Origin: a bacterium | GTDB lineage: Bacteria; Spirochaetota; UBA4802; UBA5550 | Direction: 5' to 3' | DNA length: 17,619 nucleotides | Assembly (NCBI GenBank): GCA_024224995.1 | Contig: JAAENB010001260.1 | Coordinates: 1 to 17,619, forward strand | In this document: positions 1 through 6,613 of the stretch, in pieces | How the letters are laid out: every line of letters begins with the position of its first letter | Position numbering within the stretch: the first letter of the stretch is position 1 | Position numbers and translations under genes: made by a program | The notes under the pieces: model-generated | What the model was told of the DNA's origin: nothing | What the model saw: only the letters and a program-made list of their open reading frames with translations | Databases searched by the model: none

Positions 1-87
1 ACCCAAAGAGCCCATGCTTTCAAGCCGGATGCAGCTCGCAATATTATTTAGTTTCTGACGTATTTTTTCCCTGCTTCTTCATAACGT

Positions 88-116
88 GGGGTTAAAACCC
101 CGGGCTAAAATTAGCC
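88..116. repeat. Twin AA-loop hairpins
   Basis: Two adjacent hairpins share one design. GGGGTT-AA-AACCCC spans 88-101 and GGCTAA-AA-TTAGCC spans 103-116. Each has perfect 6-bp arms and a two-base AA loop. No T-tract follows on either strand, so they do not look like intrinsic terminators. The pairing suggests a REP-like dispersed intergenic element; copy number elsewhere cannot be judged here. Confidence 0.6.
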
Positions 117-129
117 GATTTTCAAAAAC

Positions 130-198
130 TCTCCATAGCCCTGGCCAGAAACCAGCCAGTAAAGGCGTTGCACTGCAACATCTCTCAGAACCAAACCC
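130..198 (+). repeat. 69-bp direct repeat, left copy
   Basis: This segment aligns without gaps to 17398-17466 in the same orientation, with about five mismatches over 69 bases by eye. It contains a small dyad (GTTGCA-C-TGCAAC) followed by a CTCTCAG tail. No protein-coding frame in it is shared with a neighbour. It is a dispersed intergenic repeat rather than a gene. Confidence 0.75.
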
Positions 199-223
199 CT
201 CGCAGGGGTCGCACCCTCTTCTT

Positions 224-247
224 ACCGATAACCGATAACCGATAACC
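224..247. repeat. Period-7 tandem repeat, ACCGATA x3 plus ACC
   Basis: Three exact copies of ACCGATA lie at 224-230, 231-237 and 238-244, followed by the first three bases of a fourth. The array sits about 30 bases beyond the nifU stop. Perfect short tandem units of this kind can vary in number by slippage. Confidence 0.85.
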
Positions 248-248
248 C

Positions 249-261
249 GGCCCACAGGGCC
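249..261 (-). terminator. Possible weak terminator hairpin of nifU
   Basis: A GGCCC-ACA-GGGCC hairpin lies 15 bases beyond the nifU stop when read on the minus strand. The T-run expected of a Rho-independent terminator is missing: the following bases are G-rich and then the tandem repeat. It could slow RNA polymerase or protect the 3' end, or be only another repeat-derived hairpin. Confidence 0.25.
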
Positions 262-275
262 ACCGATGACCTTAC

Positions 276-1121
276 TTATTTAACTTCATGAACGACAATT
301 TCTTCTTCCACAAACTCCTTGAGCTGGGCTTCAACAAGTTTTTTGAGTGTGACATTGGATACCTGGCAATTGGCGCAGCTGCCTCGCAACGCGACATGCA
401 CATCATGACCGTCTATATCGACGAGTTCAATGTCGCCGCCGTCTGCCTGGAGATGGGGGCGGACAACAGTGGCAATGGTTTCTTCCACGAGCTGCATTCT
501 TTTGATGTTGGTAAGCTTTGCCCTTTTGGGTTTGGCTTCGGCCTGTTCCTTTTTAAGTTTAAGCTCGTCTTCCAGGATATCCTCTATTTTGTGGATACAA
601 GAACCGCAGGCGCCGCCGGCTTTTGTATAATTCGTAACATCTTCAATTGTGGTAAGATTGTTTTCCTGCACCACTTTCCGGATCAGGGGATCGGTAACGC
701 CAAAGCAGTGGCATACGATTTCACCTTCAGTATCTACATCATCAGGAATTTCCTCGCCTCTCCACTGGGCAATGGCCTTTTCCAGAGCCTCCTGTCCCAT
801 GACAGAGCAATGCATCTTCTCTTCCGGGAGTCCGCCAAGATAATTAACTATATCCTGGTTGGTAATCTTTTCCGCGTCTTCAACGGTTTTACCTATTACC
901 ATCTCAGTTAGCGCCGATGATGAGGCAATGGCGCTTCCGCACCCGAAGGTCTCAAACTTGGCTTCGGTGATTATATCATTCTCATCTATCTTTAAATAGA
1001 GTTTAAGCGCGTCACCGCATACAATGCTTCCAACTTCCGCTACAGTATCGGCATCATCAATATGTCCTACATTCTTTGGTTTCGAGTACAGAGTTTTAAC
1101 TTTATCGGTATAATCCCACAT
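276..1121 (-). CDS. nifU: NifU-type iron-sulfur cluster scaffold protein (three domains)
   Basis: This cytoplasmic protein should assemble Fe-S clusters from cysteine-desulfurase sulfur and pass them to apo-proteins. Its 281 residues show the full NifU layout. An IscU-like domain (about 1-125) has scaffold cysteines C35, C61 and C105, with D37 beside C35. A central BFD-like [2Fe-2S] domain (about 135-182) has C137-x-C139 and C172-x-x-C175. The C-terminal NifU/Nfu domain (about 205-281) has C249-x-x-C252. A Lys/Glu-rich linker (186-203) joins the last two. The ATG at 1119-1121 has a strong ribosome site (AGGAGGT) five bases upstream. No nifS/iscS desulfurase or nif gene lies within the window, so the name reflects architecture; a role in nitrogen fixation is not implied. 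All cluster ligands are present, so the gene looks intact. Confidence 0.95.
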   Translation of the reverse strand: MWDYTDKVKTLYSKPKNVGHIDDADTVAEVGSIVCGDALKLYLKIDENDIITEAKFETFGCGSAIASSSALTEMVIGKTVEDAEKITNQDIVNYLGGLPEEKMHCSVMGQEALEKAIAQWRGEEIPDDVDTEGEIVCHCFGVTDPLIRKVVQENNLTTIEDVTNYTKAGGACGSCIHKIEDILEDELKLKKEQAEAKPKRAKLTNIKRMQLVEETIATVVRPHLQADGGDIELVDIDGHDVHVALRGSCANCQVSNVTLKKLVEAQLKEFVEEEIVVHEVK

Positions 1122-1145
1122 ATGAGACCTCCTCTTCTTGCGATA

Positions 1146-1229
1146 TTACCCATCTGGGGGGTAAAGAATCATTTTGTCAAATATATTCCCACTTACAACA
1201 ATATACAAAAAATTATTAGGTTTGTCTAA
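1146..1229 (-). promoter_or_regulatory. Probable nifU promoter with two small dyads
   Basis: On the minus strand a -35-like TTAGAC (1224-1229) is followed after 18 bases by a -10-like TATATT (1200-1205). An inverted repeat ATTAG-N6-CTAAT (1215-1230) overlaps the -35. A second one, TTACCC-N7-GGGTAA (1146-1164), lies in the leader just before the ribosome site. Either could be an operator, for example for an Rrf2/IscR-like Fe-S regulator, but neither matches a consensus I can name with confidence. Confidence 0.35.
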
Positions 1230-1284
1230 TTTTTTTTTCACGAACTAACATTTATTTCAAAAAAAAACTCAATTTCAACGTATA

Positions 1285-1830
1285 TCACCCTTGATTTTTC
1301 TTTTCCAGGTACTTTTCCACCAGGTGAAAGGTCATTATTCCCTGGGCTACTGAAACATTCAGGGACTGTTTTATTCCGTGCATGGGGATTTCCACTGCAA
1401 TATCGCAAGCGGCCACCAGTTCTTCACTGATGCCCTCGACTTCGTTCCCCAGAACCAGGCACAGTGGAAAACGGTAATCCGCTTCTGTGTAGGGCACGCT
1501 TTTGTCCGTATGTTCCAGGGCTACGATTTGCACGCCTGCTGCTTTCAGCTTTTCCACTGCTTCCAGGGGGTCTTCATAGCGCTCCCAGTTTACGCTCTCC
1601 ACACTGCCCAGGGATGTCTTATCCAGCTCTTTCCGGGGCGGGTACCCGGTATATCCGCACAGGTACAGGGTATCGATCCCGGCTCCGTCCGATGTCCTGA
1701 ATACGGCTCCCACATTATACAGACTCCGGATATTTTCCAGCATCACCGATATAGGAAATTTTTCCTGCTCCTTTGCCTCATCCAGGCTGGGGCGGGTTGA
1801 TTTGATCTCTTCGTATTGGAGTTTTCTCAT
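1285..1830 (-). CDS. TrmH/SpoU (SPOUT) family RNA 2'-O-methyltransferase
   Basis: The product (181 residues from the chosen start) should transfer a methyl group from S-adenosylmethionine to a ribose 2'-OH of tRNA or rRNA. The three SPOUT signatures are clear: motif 1 NIRSLYNVGAVFRTSDG, motif 2 LCLVLGNEVEGIS, and motif 3 IPMHGIKQSLNVSVAQGI, which forms the trefoil-knot cofactor pocket. The protein is short and has no added N-terminal RNA-binding domain. I chose the ATG at 1828-1830 because homologues of this small subgroup typically begin MRKL; the frame extends 12 codons upstream to a TTG with no ribosome site. The Shine-Dalgarno signal for the ATG is also weak. The exact RNA target cannot be read from the sequence. 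The 33-bp palindrome lies 54 bases upstream, separating it from the receptor gene. Confidence 0.88.
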   Translation of the reverse strand: MRKLQYEEIKSTRPSLDEAKEQEKFPISVMLENIRSLYNVGAVFRTSDGAGIDTLYLCGYTGYPPRKELDKTSLGSVESVNWERYEDPLEAVEKLKAAGVQIVALEHTDKSVPYTEADYRFPLCLVLGNEVEGISEELVAACDIAVEIPMHGIKQSLNVSVAQGIMTFHLVEKYLEKKNQG

Positions 1831-1884
1831 ATATTGAGGGGTATTGTTCCCCACTGTAATAGTCAACCGATTTTTTTGGGGTGT

Positions 1885-1917
1885 GACCTCAGAGCTCTTT
1901 TAAAGAGCTCTGAGGTC
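1885..1917. repeat. Intergenic palindrome, copy 1 (complete, 16-bp arms)
   Basis: GACCTCAGAGCTCTTT (1885-1900) is followed by one T and then its exact reverse complement (1902-1917). It sits ten bases beyond the receptor stop and before the RNA methyltransferase. A strong hairpin at this place could end or stabilise the receptor transcript; a run of T's occurs on the plus strand side at 1871-1877, which is the A-side for the minus transcript end. Related copies are at 4320-4346 and 6515-6530. Confidence 0.85.
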
Positions 1918-1927
1918 GTGACACAAT

Positions 1928-4159
1928 TTAAATCGCCAGGTCTATGGAAACCATGATGGAACGCTCGGGTTGAGGCATCATTGAATTGTAGTAATATCCC
2001 TGGTTCTCACCTGCGGAATCACCACTGTTGGCATCTCCAAAACCGGGATGGAAATAGTCGGTATTAAGAAGGTTTGTCCCCTTAACCGATAACGCAAGAC
2101 CTTCCACAAAAAGATTATTGTATCGTATTGAGGCATCCAGGGTAATATATGCATCTACATCAACAGGATTGGTATCCACGGTTTTTCTTTTACCAATATA
2201 CCTTCCTTTTGCAGTTACACTTAAATCTTTCCAGATTGTTGTTAACCCAAACCAGATTTTATGATCAGCGATATCTCCAATCTCACCGGAGCCGGTTTTG
2301 TTTCCACTGGAATCATACTTAGTCTCATCATCATATACCACAAAGGTATAATAGGCCCAGGGCATTATTCTGAAATTATCTGTAACGGGAATAATACCTT
2401 TAAGCTGGTAATCAATTCCAACAACCGTCATGTTGCCAAGATTTCTCGCTCCACTTGAGGTCGCGATAATAACATCCCTGTTGTTCGCATACCAGACATC
2501 AACAAGATTCTCAAGAACATCCATTGTATAGCTTGCAACCACTTCTACAGTCCTTGACTTTTCCGGGTCTAAATTTGGATTACTGCCAAGACCGGACCAT
2601 GATCCATAGAGTTCCCTGGGAGAAGGCTCCCGGTATGCCTCGCCATACAGAACTTTCCCGATGAAGCTGCCAAAACGTCCAACATACCCTCCTCTGAATG
2701 TGGGAGCGAGTCCGTAAACAGAGTTATGGTCAAGGCGTCCGCCAAGAATAAGATGCTGATCCCCCAAAAAATTCCATTTTGCCTGGGCAAATAATGATTT
2801 ATCGATCCAGAGAACCCGGTTATTATGCTGCTGTGCTTCAGTAATAGAGGAAGCATAAAAATTTGTATTAGTTGACAAATCGATTGTCGCTGCGGCGTAC
2901 TCTGTGCCATAAGAAACATCATAGGCTTTCTGCAAATCCTTTGCCTCATAGGCAACTCCTGTTACCAGGGTAAGACTTTTCAGTATTGCTATCCGAAAAT
3001 CCTGTTGAAAAGACCAGCTATCATTTAATGCCTGCCAGGTTTGCGAGCCTACTGTTTGAACGGAAGCGTTATCATAACTGTACACATAAAAAGCATCATT
3101 GGGAATATCATCTCTCCGGTACCTGATCATTGTAGTTGATGATATTTTTTTAGTTATTTCCCCACTGTACCGTACATAAAAATCATAGTGCTCCCGTGTC
3201 CATACACCGTTATTCTGAGTCGTATCTGCTGTATATACCACACCATACCCTGTTTTATGAACGGAATATTGAGCCGCAAATTCAATACCTTTCATAAAGA
3301 CACGAAGATCAAAAGCCCGGGACTTCATCTGGGAGGAAAAACTTCCGGCAATAGCAGTATTGGCAAGAACTCCGCCCCAGTATGTGGTATTGGCATAATA
3401 CGTATCTTTTGTGTATTCAAAGTTGTTATTAGGAATTAAATCGTCTATATTGCCGTCTTCAATCCTGGTGGTTAAACTCACTCTAAAATCATCATTTTTA
3501 TAAAAATAATTTCCATCAATAGTATAAAAATCATGATTTTCATATCCTACCCGGGCCATCAATGAAGAGCCATTTTTCTTTTTATCGTTTATGGTAATTA
3601 CATTAATGACACCCATTGCCGCGTTTGGTCCATACAGAGACGAAGCCGGACCAAAAACAACTTCAATTTTTTCAACATTGGAAAGCGGCACCGGGTAAAA
3701 GTTATCATCATTGTTATAATATAAATGATTATACACAACCCCATCAATCATTACAATAAAAGGAATTCCCAGTACTCCGCTTTTCCACCCGCGCCAATAC
3801 ATCTTATAATAAGTATCCCCATACCCTCTCACCAGGTCAACTCCAGGCAAATCATCAAAAGCGTCCATAATACTGGTATACCCTCTCGTTGCGATATCCT
3901 TACGGCTAATGACAATCATTCTCGCCGGAGCTTCATACAATTTTTCCGCGCTTTTGGAAGCAGAAACAACTTTCACATTCAACATCTCTTCCAGTGAATA
4001 AAAAGCAAGTTCTTCCTGGTCCGAATCGACCTCTTCCGCTCTATCCACGGAGACAGTTTCTTCCGGTGTAGTTTCGACAGTATCATCATCCTGAGAAAAA
4101 GAAACAGATGTAATACCAAGACATAATAAAACAACTAATATTGTTCTCAACTTTCTCAT
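1928..4159 (-). CDS. TonB-dependent outer-membrane receptor
   Basis: This is a 743-residue outer-membrane beta-barrel that should import a bound ligand using energy from TonB-ExbBD. A Sec signal peptide covers residues 1-22 (MRKLRT then a Leu/Val-rich core, ending near SVSFS). An acidic Asp/Glu linker follows to about residue 50. The plug domain (about 55-170) has family landmarks: SASKSAEKLYEAPA, IDGVVYN, NVEKIEVVFGPASSLYGPNA and MGVINVIT. The rest alternates Tyr/Trp-rich strands typical of the barrel and ends in PERSIMVSIDLAI; an aromatic final residue, usual for barrel insertion, is missing. The ATG at 4157-4159 has GGAGG five bases upstream, better than the preceding ATG or the in-frame ATG at 4186. 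The ligand (siderophore, cobalamin, sugar or other) cannot be deduced. No TonB, ExbB or ABC importer gene is nearby. Confidence 0.92.
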   Translation of the reverse strand: MRKLRTILVVLLCLGITSVSFSQDDDTVETTPEETVSVDRAEEVDSDQEELAFYSLEEMLNVKVVSASKSAEKLYEAPARMIVISRKDIATRGYTSIMDAFDDLPGVDLVRGYGDTYYKMYWRGWKSGVLGIPFIVMIDGVVYNHLYYNNDDNFYPVPLSNVEKIEVVFGPASSLYGPNAAMGVINVITINDKKKNGSSLMARVGYENHDFYTIDGNYFYKNDDFRVSLTTRIEDGNIDDLIPNNNFEYTKDTYYANTTYWGGVLANTAIAGSFSSQMKSRAFDLRVFMKGIEFAAQYSVHKTGYGVVYTADTTQNNGVWTREHYDFYVRYSGEITKKISSTTMIRYRRDDIPNDAFYVYSYDNASVQTVGSQTWQALNDSWSFQQDFRIAILKSLTLVTGVAYEAKDLQKAYDVSYGTEYAAATIDLSTNTNFYASSITEAQQHNNRVLWIDKSLFAQAKWNFLGDQHLILGGRLDHNSVYGLAPTFRGGYVGRFGSFIGKVLYGEAYREPSPRELYGSWSGLGSNPNLDPEKSRTVEVVASYTMDVLENLVDVWYANNRDVIIATSSGARNLGNMTVVGIDYQLKGIIPVTDNFRIMPWAYYTFVVYDDETKYDSSGNKTGSGEIGDIADHKIWFGLTTIWKDLSVTAKGRYIGKRKTVDTNPVDVDAYITLDASIRYNNLFVEGLALSVKGTNLLNTDYFHPGFGDANSGDSAGENQGYYYNSMMPQPERSIMVSIDLAI

Positions 4160-4319
4160 CATTACCTCCCATATTTTGAGTATCATGCCTGTTTACATGA
4201 ACCTACAATTAATATATCACGGATTTAGTGAGGTTAACATAAAAAAGATGTTAAAACCTGTAATGATTATGCCTTTCCTGCTGTAGTCATACTAACTACT
4301 TTCTCGTAAGATATAACAC

Positions 4320-4346
4320 CTCAGAGCTCTTCAAAAGAGCTCTGAG
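4320..4346. repeat. Intergenic palindrome, copy 2 (12-bp arms)
   Basis: CTCAGAGCTCTT (4320-4331), a CAA loop, and AAGAGCTCTGAG (4335-4346) repeat the core of the 1885-1917 palindrome. It lies between the divergent receptor and phosphatase genes, 28 bases before the phosphatase -35 box, where no transcript of the two genes ends. That position argues against a simple terminator role for this copy. Confidence 0.85.
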
Positions 4347-4374
4347 AAGGTACCAAAATCCCCGCCAAAAAAAC

Positions 4375-4403
4375 TTGACGTTCCCCCCAAACAGGGATAC
4401 AAT
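4375..4403 (+). promoter_or_regulatory. Sigma-70-like promoter of the 7TM phosphatase gene
   Basis: TTGACG (4375-4380), a 17-base spacer and TACAAT (4398-4403) form a near-consensus promoter. The expected transcription start, about seven bases after the -10, falls at or within a base or two of the ATG at 4411. There is no room for a Shine-Dalgarno site, so this promoter should give a leaderless mRNA. Confidence 0.75.
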
Positions 4404-4410
4404 CAGTGAC

Positions 4411-6516
4411 ATGAAAATACTATCGGCACTACTCCTGGCATTATCGCTGCTTATGCTGCCGGGGCTTCCTCTCAGGGCAGCCATACCCGTGCCCGAAAGC
4501 CTTGAACAACCGCTCGACTTCAGTAAGATCCCAAACACCTGGCGGTTTAAGCCCGGCGACAATATGGATTACCGGCTTCCGGAATGGGATGACAGTGCCT
4601 GGGATATTATAAAGTCTCTGCCCCACAACTGGCGGCATCCGTCATATACCCCCTATTCACCGGAAAACTTTGCCTGGTACCGGGTACGATTTCAATTCCC
4701 GGAAAAAGAGCATCCTCACTCACTGCTTTTAAAATTAGGACCGATAAAAGACGCGGATGAGGTTTATTTTAACGGAACATTGATAGGGAAATCGGGTAAA
4801 ATAGATAGGGGAGGTGAAATCCCTAAAAAGCACGCTTACGATAAAATCCGGCTTTACCCGGTCCCGCCGGGAAGTATACGGTATAATGAGGAAAACGTGC
4901 TGGCAATCCGGGTCCAGGCCCTGTTCTCCGACTCCGCCGGGTTCGACACAAGCATCAGCCACGCGCTTCTGGGGAATGAAAAAAAAATACTGAACGCGGC
5001 ATATTTATGGAATATGATCCCTTTTCTATTCTCGGTTGTAATAATAACAGTGGGTTCCTATTTTCTATTCATGTTTATACGAAGGAGAGAGACCTATGAA
5101 AACCTGTTATTCGCCGGCCTCTGTTATTCAATTAGCGGTTACTTTATACTCGGCTCCCAGGTAAAATATTATTTAGGGCTCGATTTTTACCGGAGCAAAA
5201 AAATCGAATATATTCTTGTTTCAATTATGCTCTACATTTTTACCGACTTTTTCTACTTTTATTTTCCCGAAAGAACTATCACCCTTAAAAACCGGGTACG
5301 AAAATATCTCGTATATTGCGCGAATTGCATCCCGCTAACCATAGCGGCAATAGTTATCGCTACCGGCGATATTCGCGTATGGAACAACGTAAACAAATTG
5401 GCTCTCCAGCCCCTGTTAATTGTTCCCTTTTCCTTAAGCTTTTGGATCCTCATAGAAAACAGTCTGCGGAAAAACAGGGACGCGCTACTCATGCTCGCGG
5501 GAATAAGCCAGGGCATTGTAACAATAATAAACGATATCCTGGTTAAACGAAACCTGTTACCCTGGGGCAGCGTTGGTCATTTCGGTTTTTTTATTTTTCT
5601 TTTATTCTTTGCCGCCATACTGGCAAACCGCTACATGCGGCTGCAGGACGAAATTGAAGAACTGAATATTAACCTGGAAGAAAAAGTACGGGACCGCACG
5701 GAACAGCTGGAAGAGACAATGGAAGAAATGAGCGAAATAAATAAGCTGCTAAAAACAGCCCATGAAATGGCGGATATCGATATGCTCATGGCAGTTCATA
5801 TACAATCAGCGCTCTTTCCGGGAGAACCGCCCCAAAGCAGCGAGTGGGATATCGCCTTTACCTTTACTCCCATGGCGGGAGTATCCGGGGACTTTTACGA
5901 CTTTTACGAAGATGGAGACCAGCTTTTAGGAGTCTCCCTCTTTGATGTGTCGGGGCATGGAATCTCCTCAGGGCTCATTACAATGATAGCACGCTCCATC
6001 ATATTTAACCAATTTCACGAAAACCACAGCGAAGAGTTAAACGACTTAATCCGTAAAGCAAATATCCGGTTAAAACGGGAGATCGGTAAGATAGATAATT
6101 ATCTCACCGGGGTTCTGCTCCGGTTTACGGGCCCACAGGTAGAGTATGTTAATGCCGGGCACCCGGATATCCTTCATAAAAAAGCAGGAACCGGAAAAAT
6201 AGAGACTCCGGGAAAAAACCAGGAAGGGTTTAGAGGCGGACTCCTGGGACTGGAAAAATTTAAGGTCTCATTCGGCGTAAACCGGTTCTCCATGGCACAG
6301 GGTGATATGGTACTACTCCATTCCGACGGTTTAACAGACAGTACCAATCCCCATAAAGAAAGCTACAAAAAAAAAATCATTCCAGCCTTCAGCAACGCTC
6401 CCACGCATACGGCAGCCGGAGCAATGGAACATATCTTAAACGATTATTACTCATTTTTGGATACAAACTTACCCCAGGACGATCTAACGATTATGGTAAT
6501 AAAACGACTCTCATAA
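4411..6516 (+). CDS. 7TM receptor with C-terminal SpoIIE-type PP2C phosphatase
   Basis: This 701-residue membrane sensor should turn an extracytoplasmic signal into Ser/Thr-protein phosphatase activity, probably on a STAS-type anti-sigma antagonist. Order of parts: signal peptide (1-23); extracytoplasmic jelly-roll-like domain (about 25-195; e.g. DADEVYFNGTLIGKSG), as in 7TMR-DISM receptors; seven membrane helices (about 200-405); a Glu-rich coiled coil (about 407-455); and a PP2C/SpoIIE domain (about 456-701). Metal-binding motifs are intact: SGD (D494), DVSGHG (D512), SDGLTD (D639, D643) and QDD (D690-D691). The start is the ATG at 4411, which opens the signal peptide; a TTG 36 bases upstream lies inside the promoter -35 box. 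The stop overlaps a half palindrome. A STAS protein is encoded at 12958-13266. The ligand of the sensor is unknown. Confidence 0.93.
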   Translation: MKILSALLLALSLLMLPGLPLRAAIPVPESLEQPLDFSKIPNTWRFKPGDNMDYRLPEWDDSAWDIIKSLPHNWRHPSYTPYSPENFAWYRVRFQFPEKEHPHSLLLKLGPIKDADEVYFNGTLIGKSGKIDRGGEIPKKHAYDKIRLYPVPPGSIRYNEENVLAIRVQALFSDSAGFDTSISHALLGNEKKILNAAYLWNMIPFLFSVVIITVGSYFLFMFIRRRETYENLLFAGLCYSISGYFILGSQVKYYLGLDFYRSKKIEYILVSIMLYIFTDFFYFYFPERTITLKNRVRKYLVYCANCIPLTIAAIVIATGDIRVWNNVNKLALQPLLIVPFSLSFWILIENSLRKNRDALLMLAGISQGIVTIINDILVKRNLLPWGSVGHFGFFIFLLFFAAILANRYMRLQDEIEELNINLEEKVRDRTEQLEETMEEMSEINKLLKTAHEMADIDMLMAVHIQSALFPGEPPQSSEWDIAFTFTPMAGVSGDFYDFYEDGDQLLGVSLFDVSGHGISSGLITMIARSIIFNQFHENHSEELNDLIRKANIRLKREIGKIDNYLTGVLLRFTGPQVEYVNAGHPDILHKKAGTGKIETPGKNQEGFRGGLLGLEKFKVSFGVNRFSMAQGDMVLLHSDGLTDSTNPHKESYKKKIIPAFSNAPTHTAAGAMEHILNDYYSFLDTNLPQDDLTIMVIKRLS

Positions 6517-6530
6517 AGAGCTCTGAGGTC
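6515..6530. repeat. Intergenic palindrome, copy 3 (half site)
   Basis: AAAGAGCTCTGAGGTC is identical to the right arm of the 1885-1917 palindrome. The matching left arm is absent; only a weak CTCT...AGAG pairing is possible. Its first two bases belong to the phosphatase TAA stop codon. It may be a decayed copy in which coding sequence replaced the left arm, or a copy used as a stop-supplying insertion. Confidence 0.75.
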
Positions 6531-6551
6531 CCCACGATCGAAAAATTTCCA

Positions 6552-6578
6552 TTCAGTTTCCGCTATTATGTCCGATAT
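6552..6578 (+). promoter_or_regulatory. Sigma-28 (FliA/WhiG)-like promoter before fliK
   Basis: TTCAGTTT (6552-6559), an 11-base spacer and TCCGATAT (6571-6578) match the flagellar sigma-28 consensus TAAAGTTT-N11-GCCGATAA at 6 of 8 bases on each side with the exact spacing. A transcript would start near 6585 and leave a leader of about 30 bases containing the fliK ribosome site AAGGAG (6599-6604). Confidence 0.65.
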
Positions 6579-6613
6579 TAAAGACAGGTACAAGGTGCAA
6601 GGAGTGATGTAGT

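Larger units (their letters stand above)
1..275. other. Gene-free repeat-rich stretch downstream of nifU
   Basis: No open frame here looks like a gene. The stretch holds four kinds of short repeat: a 17-bp sequence at 3-19 whose inverse recurs at 17585-17601; twin AA-loop hairpins at 88-116; a 69-bp direct-repeat copy at 130-198; and a 7-bp tandem array at 224-247 followed by a hairpin at 249-261. This looks like a site where small dispersed elements accumulate next to the 3' end of nifU. Confidence 0.6.

Noticed and set aside
224..247. CRISPR array
   Set aside because: Seven-base head-to-tail units without spacers.
288..911. 207-codon plus-strand frame opposite nifU
   Set aside because: It is a mirror frame of a well-conserved gene; its translation has no recognisable domain and lacks a ribosome site.
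1831..1866. Upstream TTG start for the RNA methyltransferase
   Set aside because: No ribosome site, and family members typically begin at the MRKL position encoded from 1830.
4256..4275. Fur box (TAATGATTAT) upstream of the receptor gene
   Set aside because: Only about one and a half hexamers match, and it is about 100 bases from the start codon with no promoter next to it.
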